Shown piece after piece: positions 23,535-35,932 of a stretch of 64,000 nt of DNA; the first letter of the stretch is position 1, and the number at the start of each line of letters is the position of its first letter. This DNA is from Sipunculus nudus (taxonomy: Eukaryota > Annelida > Sipuncula > Golfingiida > Sipunculidae): NCBI GenBank assembly GCA_026874595.1, contig CM049321.1, forward strand, positions 5,201,479-5,265,478, written 5' to 3'. The notes below the pieces were generated by a model. That model was not told where the DNA came from and did not search any database. It saw nothing but the letters and a program-made list of their open reading frames with translations. The translations under genes were made by a program, and so were the position numbers.

Positions 23535-24616
23535 TCTAAGCATGGCACATGAGGCTCCTTTGTCTGGCCATTTAGGTATAAATAAAACTTATCAGAAAGT
23601 TAGTACACACTCCTATTGGCCAAACCTTAGGTAAGATGTTGTACAATATTGTAAATCATGCCATACATGCCAGATGGTGGGCAAACCCAGTCAGAATCCT
23701 CCTAAGGCCCCACTTAGCTCTATTCCTGCTTTCGTGGAACCATTCAGTAGGATTGTTGTTGATTGTGTTGAACCACTGCCCAGAACAAAATCTGGACATG
23801 AATACTTGCTGACAATTATGTGCGCATCTACCAGGTTCCCTGAGGCAATACCATTGCGCAAAATTAATGCCAAAAGTGTTGTCAAAGATCTGACCAAGTT
23901 TTTTACAACGTTTGGATTACCAAAATCCGTCCAGTCCGACCAAGGGTCTAATTTTATGTCTGGCTCAGTCCAACAAGTTATGCTTGAGCTAGGTATAAAA
24001 CAGTACAGCTCTTCGCCATACCATCCTGAAAGTCAGGGCGTCCTTGAGCGTTTTCACCAGACATTAAAAAACATGATCAGGACTTATTGCTATGACACAC
24101 AGAAAGACTGGGATGAAGGAATCCACCTGTTGATGTTTGTTGTCAGAGAATCCTTTCAAGAGTCCTTGGGTTTCAGTCCCTTTGAACTAGTTTTGGACAC
24201 TCTGTTCGAGGTCCATTGAAACTGCTTTAAGAAAAACTCTTGTGTGAAAATCCTGATTCTCTTAGTTTACTGCAGTATGTCTCAGACTTTCGCACTAAAC
24301 TGTACAGTGCTTGTGATATTGCAAAGTCAAATCTAAAATCTGCACAAAGTAAAATGAAAACAAAGTATGACAAGCACGCTGTAAGAGGATGTTTGAGCCT
24401 GGTGAAAAGGTACTTGCCTTACTTCCTATCCCTGGCAGACCGCTGCAAGCTAGGTATTTTGGTACTTACATTGTTGACATAAAAGTCAGTGATTTAAGTT
24501 ACATACTGTTGAGACCAAATAAACGTAAGAAGAAACAACTGTGCCATGTTAACATGTTGAAACATGTTGCGGTTAGGTGTGACAGTTTGGCATCCAGGTT
24601 TTTAAGCACGTCCTAG
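23535..24616 (+). pseudogene. integrase: HHCC, DDE core and C-terminal domain
   Basis: The HHCC region (HEAPLSGH ... CKSCHTC, about 23547-23672) contains an in-frame stop. The core at 23674-24219 retains the D,D35E triad: D30 (VVDCV), D89 (SDQGSNF) and E125 (SQGVLERFH), numbered from 23674. The C-terminal part, in shifted frames to 24616, includes LALLPIPG and a GPY/F-like FGTYIVD. Frameshifts near 24215 and 24390 break it. Confidence 0.8.
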
Positions 24617-24767
24617 TTTTTTTAATGGTACTGTACCACAATGAATGTCCACATCACACTTACAATCAGTATCTACACTAACTGGGTCAGGGTCAGTTTG
24701 AGCAAGACCTCAAGAACCTACTTCGGAATTAGGAACATCGTTTAGTGACATTCCAACGCGAACTAAC

Positions 24768-25451
24768 ATGTTGTGCCATGACGTCAATGTTAGCGAGGAA
24801 AGCGCAGTCAAGCAACATTCATATAGACTAAATCCAGAAAAGCAAATGTATCTACAGGATGAGATTCAATATTTGCTGGACAATGATTTTATTGAACCTA
24901 GTTACAGTTACTGGAGTTCACCATGTATTCTTGTGCCAAAACCTGATGGAAGTTATCGTATGTGCACAGATTATCGAAAACTGAACTCTGTCACCAAGAC
25001 TGACAAGTTCCCGATTCCGAGGATCGATGATTGTATTGATAGAGTCGGTAGCTCCAGATATGTCTCCAAGTTTGACTTGCTAAATGATTCTAGCAAGTTC
25101 CGCTGACAGAAAGAGCGAAAGAAGTGTCCGCATTTGTGACGCCGCAAGGACTGTACCAGGACCGTGCCGTTCCAGCGCCTCATCCATATGGTTGTCAAGG
25201 ACATTCAGGGCTGCGACGCATATATTGATGACCTTATCGTGTACAGCGACACCTGGGAGAAACATCTGCAAATTCTTCGAGACCTCTTCAAAAGACTCAG
25301 TGAAGCACGTCTGACCGTCAACTTAGTAAAATCTGAGTTTTGTCATGCACAAGTTACATATTTTGGTCATATTGTAGGGCAGGGTCAGGTAAAACCTGTT
25401 GATGCTAAGATCAGTGCTATTTCTGCATTTCCTAGACCTAAAAGTAAATAA
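24768..25451 (+). pseudogene. reverse transcriptase
   Basis: It contains SPCILVPKPDGSYRMCTDYR, KFDLL and the catalytic YIDD at 25221-25232. Between about 25090 and 25170 the frame is broken and the conserved FGxxNAPATF-type region just before QRL is missing. The copy therefore cannot encode an active polymerase. It follows the integrase directly, which defines the Gmr1-like order. Confidence 0.8.
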
Positions 25452-26020
25452 TGCGTTTTTTAGGTATGGTTGGATACTACAGGAAGTTTTGTCCAAATTT
25501 TGCTGCTGTAGCTGAACCTTTGACTAATTTGTTAAAGAAGAAACAAAAGTTTGTATGGAATGTTCAGTGTGAAAATGCATTTCAGAATTTGAAAGCAATT
25601 TTGCAAAGTTCACCTGTTTTAGCAGCTCCAGACTTTTCTGTACCTTTTAAGGTAGCTGTAGATGCTAGTAATACTGCTGCTGGTGCTGTGTTGTTACAAG
25701 AAGGCAATGATGGCATAGATCATCCAATTTGTTATTTCCCAAGAAAGTTTAATGCAATCCAGAAAAATTACTCCACTATTGAAAAAGAATGTTTGGCTTT
25801 GATTTTGGCGTTGCAACATTTTGAAGTTTATATTACTTCATCAGTCAGGCCTATCATTGTCTTCAGTGATCACAATCCCCTCACGTTCATGAACAAATTG
25901 AAGTGTAAAAATTAAAGATTGTTGAGATGGAGTTTGTTCTTACAGGATTACAATCTTGATATCATACACATTAAAGGGAAAGACAATGTATTTGCTGATT
26001 TCTTATCGAGATGTTTATGA
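25451..26020 (+). pseudogene. RNase H and end of pol
   Basis: RFLGMVGYYRKFCPNF opens the connection region. RNase H residues are visible as VAVDAS, the glutamate of TIEKE and FSDHNPL. One in-frame TAA at 25913-25915 interrupts an otherwise continuing frame to the terminal FADFLSR motif and a stop at about 26018. A frame overlap at 25449-25453 separates it from RT. Confidence 0.8.
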
Positions 26021-26102
26021 AATGTTGTAAACAAGATGTTTATGTAATGTTGTAAATAAGTTGATTTTTGAGATGTTGTAAAAATTTAGTGAGTGTGATC
26101 GC

Positions 26103-26153
26103 AAAAAAGAAAGTTTTCCGTGAAAACTTTCTTTTTTCTCACAGCAGGGGGAG
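26103..26153 (+). other. perfect hairpin plus polypurine tract
   Basis: 16-bp arms 26103-26118 and 26122-26137 are exact inverted repeats around a 3-base loop. Immediately downstream, AGCAGGGGGAG (26143-26153) is the plus-strand primer tract abutting the LTR. Confidence 0.7.
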
Positions 26154-26808
26154 TGTTACATGTGCTCTTTTTATTGTGTGACACGGGCGTAACTCGTGTT
26201 GTTGTTGCACTCTATGTTTAATCCGTACTGGTTGAATTCTCGTTGTCATGCTAGATAGGGGCTTTCTCGCCTGGCCGAGGTCACGTGGACCCTGGTGTGT
26301 GGAGACACGGCAGCGGTGTTCCTGTAGCGCGTGCTTACCGTGTAGAATGTATTATAGACTGTTCGAGAGGTGGAAATTCTCGGCTTGAGGTGAAAAGGTA
26401 TATAAAGGGGCTGTGTTTTAGAGCCGAGAGAGCGCAGCAGAGAAGATTTCAAGCGGACGCAGAAGCGTGTGTCAGTTTCTGGGACCTTATCCGACGAGTG
26501 CGGCAATTATAGATTTTGGTCAGACTTTCTCCTGGATTTTATGCATTTGGACTTCAGTTTACTTTCTGGATATTTACAAGAGCTTTATTTTGGTCAGACT
26601 TTCTCCTGGATTTTATGCATTTGGACTTCAGTTTACTTTCTGGATATTTACAAGAGCTTTACGCTGGACTGCCATTCTCCGAGAGTATACATTTAAAGAA
26701 CTTATCGTTGTGACGGTGGTGGTATCCAGGTACTGTGTTTTAAGAATAAATTATGGTTATTTGTTAACAAAAAACTATGACTTCTTTATTCATTCCCCTA
26801 GCCATTTC

Positions 26809-26812
<4 letters not shown>
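26154..26812 (+). repeat. 3' LTR of the Gmr1-like element
   Basis: It starts TGTTACA right after the polypurine tract and matches, in reverse complement, 62282-63005 along most of its length (GTGACACGGGCGTAACTC near the start, TTCTTTATTCATTCCCCTAG at the end). It contains a 74-bp tandem duplication (26521 and 26595) absent from the other copy. Its final bases are replaced by a TA array. A 74-75-codon frame inside it is not a gene. Confidence 0.8.
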
Positions 26813-26887
<75 letters not shown>

Positions 26888-26995
26888 CGGAGACAGAGAC
26901 AGAGAGACAGAGGGACAGAGAGAGAGACAGGGAGTATAGAAGAAATGGAGAGATGCATGATTAGCGTATTCATTCAATTTAAAAATGGAATATGA

Positions 26996-27050
<55 letters not shown>
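26813..27050. repeat. (TA)n, (GA)n and (TA)n microsatellites
   Basis: TA runs at 26812-26863 and 26997-27049 flank a GA/CAGAGA-rich tract (26864-26935). Open frames across this region are low-complexity artefacts. Confidence 0.9.
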
Positions 27051-27051
<1 letters not shown>

Positions 27052-27269
27052 GTCATGCATGATAAGAACAATATAATAAACAAATAAATGGAATGAGATC
27101 TTGCAGTCGGCAAATATTTTTATATAATGCTTTGAAGGATTTGTAAGGTGACAAAAGCGCTATTACCTCGGACCATCAATTATTATAGGATTAATTTATA
27201 CCTGACAATAAACTTTTTAAAACTTGAAATGTTTTAAAATAGTAATATTCATATCACCATTTGGACTTT

Positions 27270-27425
27270 TTTTTAGCCGCAGCAACCTTTTTTAAGGGTT
27301 TCAGACCAATTTTTGCGGAATGGACACCCCATCCTTTTCGGGATATTGGGACCTTCTTTTACGTCTTGTCATTAGTCCCCCTGGGTTTGACTCTTTCACT
27401 AAATCCTGGAATCGCCCCTGTAAAG
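27270..27425. repeat. dispersed short repeat, family E
   Basis: Shares GGGTTTCAGACCAATTTTTG, CATTAGTCCCCCTGGGTTTG and AATC(C)TGGAATCGCCCCTGT with 10139-10331, in the same orientation. Confidence 0.55.
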
Positions 27426-30400
27426 GAGACTAAAGACCCCACCAAAAATATTATTACTTTCTTTACTCCCGCCACAAATTATATGTTACGGACTGTAACT
27501 AGAGGCTTGAATCAAAGACCTTAAATCACTACTCAGAGGGAATAAGTATGTTGTTATACTTATCTCACATCTAAGGATATATAAACAATATTAATGGTAC
27601 AGTTAGCATTACTTTTCAGTAAAGAAAGACTGGATGTTTGTGCAATAATGTTAAAAAGGACACAATAATAAATTTATCAGCACTAATCTTTGGGTACGTA
27701 ATAATTTTCATCTTCTCATAAGAGGGTTTTTAATAGAGCTAATACTCCGACAGAATATTATGACTGCTTGCGATATCAATGATAAACGAATCAAATACCC
27801 CTAAGTGATGTATATGCATAATAAACATATTTACCTGTTTCAGCTTCAAGTGTTTCAATGGAAATGGTCGGCGTCCACTTCAGCTGCCAGGACGATACTG
27901 AAGTGCTGGTCAGCTGTCACGTTTTTATTGTGGAATGTGCGGATGCTATTTTCCATATATGGTCATAGGCGTCACGTGATTCAAAGCATTTGTAATTGGA
28001 GAACTGGTTTCAACAAACATTATAACACATCACGTGGTAGCGATATGATCAATACCTACAGCTTAAGGCAGAGATTACTCATGTAATACCGAGCCTAAAT
28101 TACTGCTGATGCCTCCTATGGCTTGCTCCTATTCACAGATATCTATACACATTACTTGGCGACATAGTTCACTCAATATCATGCAGTTTTAAAGTAAATG
28201 TGGTTTTATATTTAAGACACAACTAATGTAGAATGTTACCACTAAACTGACCAAATCATATCGTCCTCTGTGAGATATAAATAAACAAGTAAATTATTAG
28301 ACCTGCACATACATGATTCTTTTATAAACCTCTTTTATATATGATGGAAGACTTCAATTCACTGACAACACAATATTTGTATGTAAATGAGAGAGAGGGA
28401 GGGGGAGTTTCTAGACTTTAATTAGACCTCTGTTACACGCACTTACTATATATGCTTGATATTTTTATGCCTCTTGTTCCAAGTTTTACCAAGCTATGAA
28501 ATATGTGCAATATGCCTTGAAAGTCATATTACCTTTGAAATATGCTAGAAATTTATTTATAATAGAACAGAAACTTGTTATTAGGTCTCTCTTCCGTCTA
28601 ACTGAAAGCATGGGACCATTTGATGACGTGCGAATAAGTTTTCGTGTGAATGTTTCAAAATGAATATTTGCTTTTATTTAGAAGAAATAATAGCAAGAAA
28701 ATGGATTTTATGTGAACAATTTCCTCACAATTGAGGCCCAAATAACACTTAATAAAAACAAGCCTGGCCCCCTTAATATCCCAAGTTATTACGTCTGTTA
28801 ACTTAAGATAATCCCTTGAACATTTTATAAAAATAGGCCAGAAACCGCCGATCCCACCTCTGCTCGTTTTTTTTTATATCCATGTGTTTATAATATGGGG
28901 GGGGGGGCAAAATGATCCAAACCCAATCAAGAAGGACATCTGGCGACAGGTTATATAAAACAGAGTTTTGAAAAGGACGTTTGGCAACTAGTGCCCTTTT
29001 AAATTTCGCACATAAGCAACTAACTACCGTTTTTTTTCTAATTGTCAACATTGGCGCATGTACTGTCTTTACTTTAAGCTTATAGATGAACAAGCGCACA
29101 CCTAAGTGACGTAGGCATTTTAGAGAATTTTTCTTGACAGAAATTACTTACAGTTAATTAAACTGCACAGAGTACGTCAAACATCGCATAAACTCAACAA
29201 AAAAGTAGGTGAATATCTGGCTTTAAAGAAATTGATTGGTTTGAGATAAGAAAAGGAAATCCGTGCGTTTTTATGAAAATCTGTTGAAACATTAATGATC
29301 AATCCATATTCTTTGGTTTTCTTAGATTTTATATTACAAATTTATAATACAATGCGGCATCACAAAACTGTAAGATGAGTAAAGAAGAGACAATGAAACT
29401 TATGTTAAGTTTGCATCTGACAACTGTTTCCAAGTCAAGGAAAATGCTTGCTCCTATTGACCAACCATGCAGTGCTGGTTAGACCACGTCCGGCAAGGTT
29501 GTGTTTGAAGCTAAAAAGGTCATCTATTGGAGTATCTAACAAGCTACTATGATTTTAGGATTTGGGCGTGGTAATTAAAAGAGTGTTATTCCGATCACAA
29601 CTTCGACGATACACTCACCCCAAACTCTCTTCGCAAATAGGTTCTTGCCCGGACGCTCTCTTTGTGTGTCGCATCGACGCACCCTTGTATAATCCTGAGA
29701 GGTTGATTTCTCCCTGTATCACTAGTCGTAATTCGGAGTAATCGATATACCACTAGTATATTAAGTTTAAGTTTAAAAATTGGAAAAATAAAAGATAATT
29801 TGATGAAACTTTTAATGAAATAGCTGAAACCATAAATAAAAGTAGACCAAAACCGCGGTGACAATTATCATCTAAATTTTTTCTTACTTTCTGAAATTTC
29901 ATTCAATATTAAGTTAACTTTCTTTTTAAAACATGAAAGTTGGTTTCAAAGAAAAAGAACACATACTATATAATTTACGAATCAAATATTAATTTAAATG
30001 TCTCCAGGGCTAATTTGCTGGGGATGCTACTTTAATTTGCTGGAATACCTGTACCTATATAATTAAGCAATAACTCATTTCCATGACATTGCCTTCTTAC
30101 TCATGAATCAGACAGTGGCGAGTATCAGGTCATGAACCAACACAACATACACTGCAATATGTTGCACATTTTTTAAATTTACGATGACGCAAAACACACA
30201 TTAAAGAAACGTTCAAAGGGCCACACAACCTTCCCCGAGAGAAAGGCATGCCCGCATCCAAACATACCCGATATACAGGGTATTCCCCATCGCTTTATGT
30301 TTACAATCCAAATGACAATGTCGGAAATGTATTAATTTATAGTTTACGGGTTAATACGAAAACATGAATTTTGCAACAGCTTTTACGTCCGTTAGAAGCA

Positions 30401-31137
30401 ACAAAGAGACGGAATCCAAAATAATGTGACGTTTTAACCTGCTTATACATAGATCAATTGAAAAGGAGTATGCGGGTATGGCGTATAAGCGTCATGACTC
30501 CCCTGCCGATACACGGTGTATTCATGATCAAAGGAGTGGTTCTAATTTCATGTTTCAAATGTCATTTTGCTTGCACTAAGAACACAGTTTGGAAAATTTA
30601 TACCAACATATGTTGAACAGTATTGTGGCATGGGGGATATGACCAAATATTATTTTACACCGAAAGTTACGCTCCAGTGTGCACCTAATGTTATTGTCAT
30701 TATATTCGGAAGAAGATATTTACTAAGTTCATACCCCTATAACCGGTCACTTGAATTCGGAGGTCTTGAGCTCGAAGGTTTAGAATCTCAGGTTTGTTTT
30801 TCAGTCTTGTATCGGTAGAAGACGGTAAAAGACACGGTTGGTTGGCTTTTTCTATTTAATTTTTTTAAGGTTATGTTTTTGCCGGCGTTGGTTTATTTGT
30901 CTGTCTGTTCGTTTGTTTTCCTCCTGACTATTAGCGACATTACTCACAAGATTTCTGAAAAAGGACGTGTCCATGACTTTTTGGTGGCATAATCTATTGA
31001 ATGAGAATGAAGGTATTCATATGATAAAAGGATATATTAATATTAAGCCATCTGGATTTCAGGTTTTACATGTATTGGATTGGGAATAATCCAGAAGTCA
31101 TTACCTGTCGTAAAGGAATTAAAGCGAGTCTCTGAGT
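27426..31137. other. intergenic, no gene recognised
   Basis: AT-rich. A minus-strand donor-like GAAACAG/GTAAAT at about 27836 could end a 5'UTR exon of the acidic-protein gene. A G-tract lies at 28898-28908. Short open frames at 28803, 29595 and 30567 have no domain and no supporting splice context. Confidence 0.4.
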
Positions 31138-31247
31138 TCCTTTAAGTAGATTTCACCATTATGCCACTGAAGCAGCGGCGGGGTTCGAACCAGGAACCTC
31201 CAGCTACGAACCTCCAACGCCTTAACCACTGGGCTACGTCCTACCCC
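31138..31247 (-). mobile_element. tRNA-derived SINE head (minus strand)
   Basis: On the minus strand it begins GTAGGACGTAGCCCAGTGG with box A-like and box B (GGTTCGAACC) sequences, like 15115-15215. A small internal duplication (GGAGGTTC twice) lies between the boxes, which further breaks any tRNA fold. Confidence 0.6.
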
Positions 31248-32099
31248 TTTTACAGTCTAAAAGTTATTGAGCAATGAAACAAAGTTCAATTGATCAAATT
31301 TTGGGGATGATCTAGACCACCTTCGGGATTCATGAAAATTTTCAAAGGAAAAATGCTGCATTTCGGAGAAAACCCTCTGGTCAGGTGACGATATACATAT
31401 AAACGCAGAATGTGTTAACAAAAAAAAACACATATCAACTTTGAAACAGGTGAATTCTAGATAGCAAGTCCGTGTGCCAGGATGAATTTTCTTGGAAATT
31501 TTGTATAGAGTCCACATGAACTAAAAACATAAATTACAACATAGTTCATTATTGCAAATGTTTAAACCTTAAAATATTAATAAACATCATTACTAAACAA
31601 GTGTGATATTACGTGTTAGCCAAAACCTTGTTATATCCTTTGTTAAATGAATAAACAAAAATACGCCCTTGATTGCACAGCATCCCCGTATCCCCCCCCC
31701 CCCCCCCCCCCCCGGTTTCTCTCGTTGAATGCAGTGGTACACCGTGCCGCGATACGGTCAGAAGTTATCTGGGTTATCAGGCCACCACTACCAGTTAATG
31801 ATTGGTTTACTGCGCATGCTCATATGTGTTGACACATATTGGTAACAGAAGCCGATTGCCGTGAGCTGATAATACAGTGATGTCTGTTGGGTCAACTAAG
31901 GTATACAGGTGTTACAGGTGAGTGCATTTGGTTTATCATAATATTAACTGCTGTATGTGTTATACTGTATTGGTACACCAGGCTATGAACTATAAATACG
32001 ATCTAACGCTAAATATGGCGTTTATTATATTATAGGTTTTAATATTGTTTTGTGTAGGGCATATTTGTTTCTAATAAATGTTGGCTTGTTCACGTGTAA
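31248..32099. other. intergenic, long C-tract
   Basis: No gene. A C homopolymer of about 24 bases lies near 31690-31713. Confidence 0.5.
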
Positions 32100-32465
32100 A
32101 TGTAGGTGTCCTTCCGTCGGTTTCTAAGTGCGTCATCTGTTCGTACTCACCTGTTTACTGTTATATTTAGAAATAACAAATATAACACTCCTGTCTCTCC
32201 AAGTCTCTGCTGTAACATCATCAGCTGTACCTTGGGCTCCCCCTCCCTCCCACCCTCTCTCTATCTTTCTCTCTCTGCATGTGTTTGTGTTATACATAAT
32301 CTTTATCTTTTTCTCCACTGGTGTTTGCGTACTACTCATCCAACCTGTGTGTTTGTGTGCTACCAAATTTCTCCCTTTTATTTGTGTTCATGTACCACCA
32401 TGCGCTACAAAATCTCTCCCCTCTCTCTGTTTCCCGTTCTTTCTGTATTAGTTTATTTACTAATA

Positions 32466-32504
<39 letters not shown>

Positions 32505-33197
32505 ACTAGTTTATTTACAGATAACCTCTCTCTCTCTCTCTCTCTCTCTCCTTTACTCACTCTGTGTGTGTACTAGTTTATTTACAAATACCCCCTCTTT
32601 GTACTAGTTTATTTACAAATAACCCCCCTCTCTCTGTACTAGTTTATTTGCAAATAACCTCTCTCTCCTTCTCTCCCTCTCTGTGTGTACTAGTTTATTT
32701 ACAAATAAAACAAATAAATCCCCCCTCTCTCTCTGTACTGGTTAATTTTTACAAATAACCCCCTCCTCTCTCTCTGTTCTAGTTTATTTATACCCCCCCC
32801 CCCTCACTCGCTGTACTAGTTTATTTAAAATAACCTCTCTCTCTATCTCTCTCTCTCCTTCTCTAATTCTGTGTGTGTTATATTTACATATAACTCTCCT
32901 CCTCTCTCTCTCTGTACTAGTTTACTTTCAAATAACCCCACTCTATCTCTTTACTAGTTTACTTACACATAACCTCTCTCTCTCTCTCTCCTTCTCTCAC
33001 CCTGTGTGTGTAGTAGTTTATTTACAAATAAACCTCCTCTCTCTCTGTACTAGTTTACTTACAAATAACCCCCTCTCTCTCATTACTAGTTTATTAACAA
33101 ATAACCTCTCTCTTTCTCTTACTCTCTCTCTCCTTATCTCACCCTGTGTGTGTACTAGATTATTTACAAATATCCCCCCCAACCCCACCCCCACCCA

Positions 33198-33236
<39 letters not shown>

Positions 33237-33302
33237 CCTTCTCTAACTTTCTGGACTAGTTTATTTACAAATAACCCCCCCTCTCTCTGTACTAGATTTT
33301 TT
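32100..33302 (+). repeat. CT-rich composite repeat, family B copy 2 (left part)
   Basis: The head 32125-32260 matches copy 1 at 8575-8700. It is followed by roughly twenty units of TGTACTAGTTTATTTACAAA-TAACC plus (CT)n. It is interrupted at 33303 by the family A element and resumes at 35894. Long leucine/serine-rich frames here are artefacts. Confidence 0.75.
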
Positions 33303-35893
33303 AGTCCATTGTCCGTCGTCCGTCCGTCCTTCTGTCCGTCCATTAGACTGGCACGTTTTGAAACCGTTAGACCTAGGAATCCAAAATTCGGCATACTGTT
33401 AGATGTACCTAAAATCTCCTGCCATACCAAAAATTTTGGGTCAATGAGACTTCATTCCTTTGAGATATTTAGGAAAAACCTCAAAATTCCCCATAAAAAC
33501 CCTATTATCACACTTCAGGAATGCCTTATATCAAAACCACTTATCTGTTTCTCTTAATATTTACGGGAAGTAATCTCCTATAAATTTCCTATATACATGC
33601 CAGAAATTAAGTCTGTTAAATAAAATTTCTTTAAGTTATAGGCCCGGACATAATAGACTTTGTGAAAAAAATCAGGAAAAATATTAACTCACTTAACATG
33701 AAAAATTTTGAAAATAGAGACTATTTTCCCAAGTATTTAACTTCGTTTAATTAAGATTCAATTGTTTACCCAAAATTAGATCTGAATTTTGTAAATTTTT
33801 TTAAGTTATTAGCATAGAAATAAAATCAGTACCTTAAATTTTGCCCAACTTTGACCATGGCACGTGTAAGTACTATTGATTTAATTTGCACAGCATGTAA
33901 ACATAAGTATAATTTAATTTGTTTAAATCTGAAATTTGAAAATAAAAGCTTGAAAATTAGGCTCGTTATTGATTTTTTTTCTTGATGCTCTGTTGTAGTC
34001 ATTTCCTTTGTCCAGATGCAGGGTCCCACTCCAGGTCACTGGAAGTCAGCTATGCCAGGGTTTCTGATTTGTTACAGTCACTGGGGAGATCCCCTGCTGT
34101 GACGGGTGTACAGTTATTCTCATATCACCACCACCATCCCCTCCCCCCCCCCCCCGAAACCCAACCCACCAAGTGTTATGCAGTAATTGTTATTGTTTTC
34201 ACTGTATCTCTTTAACTGTAATGCTATTTCAATTCCAATATACAAAAACTTTCCTTGAAAAAGTCATTCAAGATGTAATCAGAAGATGCCATGTTGTGTT
34301 AATGTAGCATTTTTAAAGAAATCAGCTTTCTCTTAAATGATTTTAACAAATATAATTAAACCAATCAGTATGCTTAAATTTATAAATATGAAGCAAATTA
34401 TGGATAAATAAAGGCACAATTAAAAATTGTGAAATCTGAATCAAATATTATTTTTAGATATTTATTGTTTTGCAAATTTAAAAGATATATTTTTGTGGTA
34501 AAAAATAAATAAACATTTCTATGCATGATGTGCTGTTGACAAGATTGAGATTTATGATGATGCAATTTAGAATTATGAATCAACAAATAACCTCTCTCTC
34601 TCTGTACTAGTTTCTTTACAAATAACTCCCCCTCTCTCTCTGAACTAGTTCATTTACAAAATAACCTCTCTCTCTCTATCTCTCTCTCCTCTCTCTCCTT
34701 CTCTCACTCTCTATTCAGAAATGTATAGCTATATAAACTTATAATAAAAAAAAACTTATGTGATAAAAATGAGGATCTAATACAAACATTTGTTCATTAT
34801 TTTCCTGCCTCAGCAGAATTGGAGGTCAGGCTTTGTTTGCCCTGTATGTCTATGCAGAAGTGTTGTTAATCCCATCATCTCCCCTCCCCCCCCCCCCCCC
34901 CCGCTTCCATTGATTCCTGTGCACTTGGTCTTTAGTTTTTATTGAAAATGTGTAAAATTTATTTAATAAAAAAATAATAGAATTAGAAAAATTAAGATCT
35001 TATTTGAACATATTCTTGCATTAGGAGAATGGAACATAAAGTGATCAGCTCTTTCCATCATCTCTCCGTTATCATTAATTATATATTAATTATGAAATTT
35101 GTCCTGTCAGCACTGTTGAAAAAACTTTCAAATGCTGTATGTGTTTAGAATTAAGCTATTTAAGTCTGATATTTGAAAGCAAATTATATATTCAGTTGGG
35201 TATATTATTGCAGATATTAAACTTTAAACAAATTTGATATAATAAATGAATTAAGAAATAATTGAAACTTCATATATTATCAGCTTTGGTTTGTCTACCA
35301 GTCTGTCTGTCCTTTTTTAAATATTAAGTAACAATGAATGAACTTTTTTATCGTGTAAGCATTGTTGAGTTAAGTGAAAATCCTATGTATATAAACTATA
35401 ATGATACGGATATGTTGTAACTCCCACCATATCACCCCCACCCCCCACCTCCTACCACCACTACCACCACCAAGTCCTTTCATCTGTGGACTGGGGACAT
35501 TAGTAATATCTCAACTGCATACATTTCATAAAATAAAAAAATACATATATTTTATAATACATATTATAAAAAAATAGATTCAAATGAACAAATGTGTAAA
35601 CTACTGAAATGTCAACAGTTAATCAAAAAGCCAACTAATGATCATGGTATTAGTACAGATCATTCGTTCACAAACTGCTCACATGCTGCCGTTTCAACAT
35701 TAGAAAACCCATGGTCAGGTCAAAAATATTATTTGCAACAATTTCTTGCTCATCAATTCAAACCAATCATATAAACCAACCATGGCCTATATTACCTCTT
35801 CCTCATAGACTTTATCTCTATTTGATATTATTTTAGATTTTTACCTTCAAGGTCAACTTCAGCTGAGCACAGTGACTAATGGGTCCCTTGTTT
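33303..35893 (+). mobile_element. 2.6-kb dispersed element, family A copy 2, inserted in the CT array
   Basis: The left end GTCCATTGTCCGTCGTCCGT and GGCACGTTTTGAAACCGTTA match 1738-1800. The right end CAGCTGAGCACAGTGAC and ATGGGTCCCTTGTT match 4148-4180. The left flank stops inside TGTACTAG.TTT and the right flank restarts at TTACAAATAACC, the next part of the same array unit, so the array was split by insertion. Inside there are a short CT-unit block (about 34583-34717) and C-tracts at about 34143, 34886 and 35440. Confidence 0.65.
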
Positions 35894-35901
35894 ACAAATA
35901 A

Positions 35902-35932
<31 letters not shown>

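Larger units (their letters stand above)
22265..26812 (+). mobile_element. degenerate Gmr1-like Ty3/gypsy-class LTR retroelement
   Basis: The order read 5' to 3' is: protease fragment, linker, integrase zinc region and core, integrase C-terminus, reverse transcriptase, RNase H, polypurine tract, LTR. Integrase upstream of RT is the reverse of ordinary Ty3/gypsy order and matches the Gmr1 group described from deuterostomes. Gag and the 5' LTR are missing, so the copy is 5'-truncated. Many stops and frameshifts, a deletion in RT and a nested SINE show it is dead. A relative of its LTR lies on the minus strand at 62282-63005. Confidence 0.85.

Noticed and set aside
26467-26964. 165-codon frame at the LTR/TA junction
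   Set aside because: It reads through the LTR's 74-bp duplication and then TA/GA microsatellite; low complexity.
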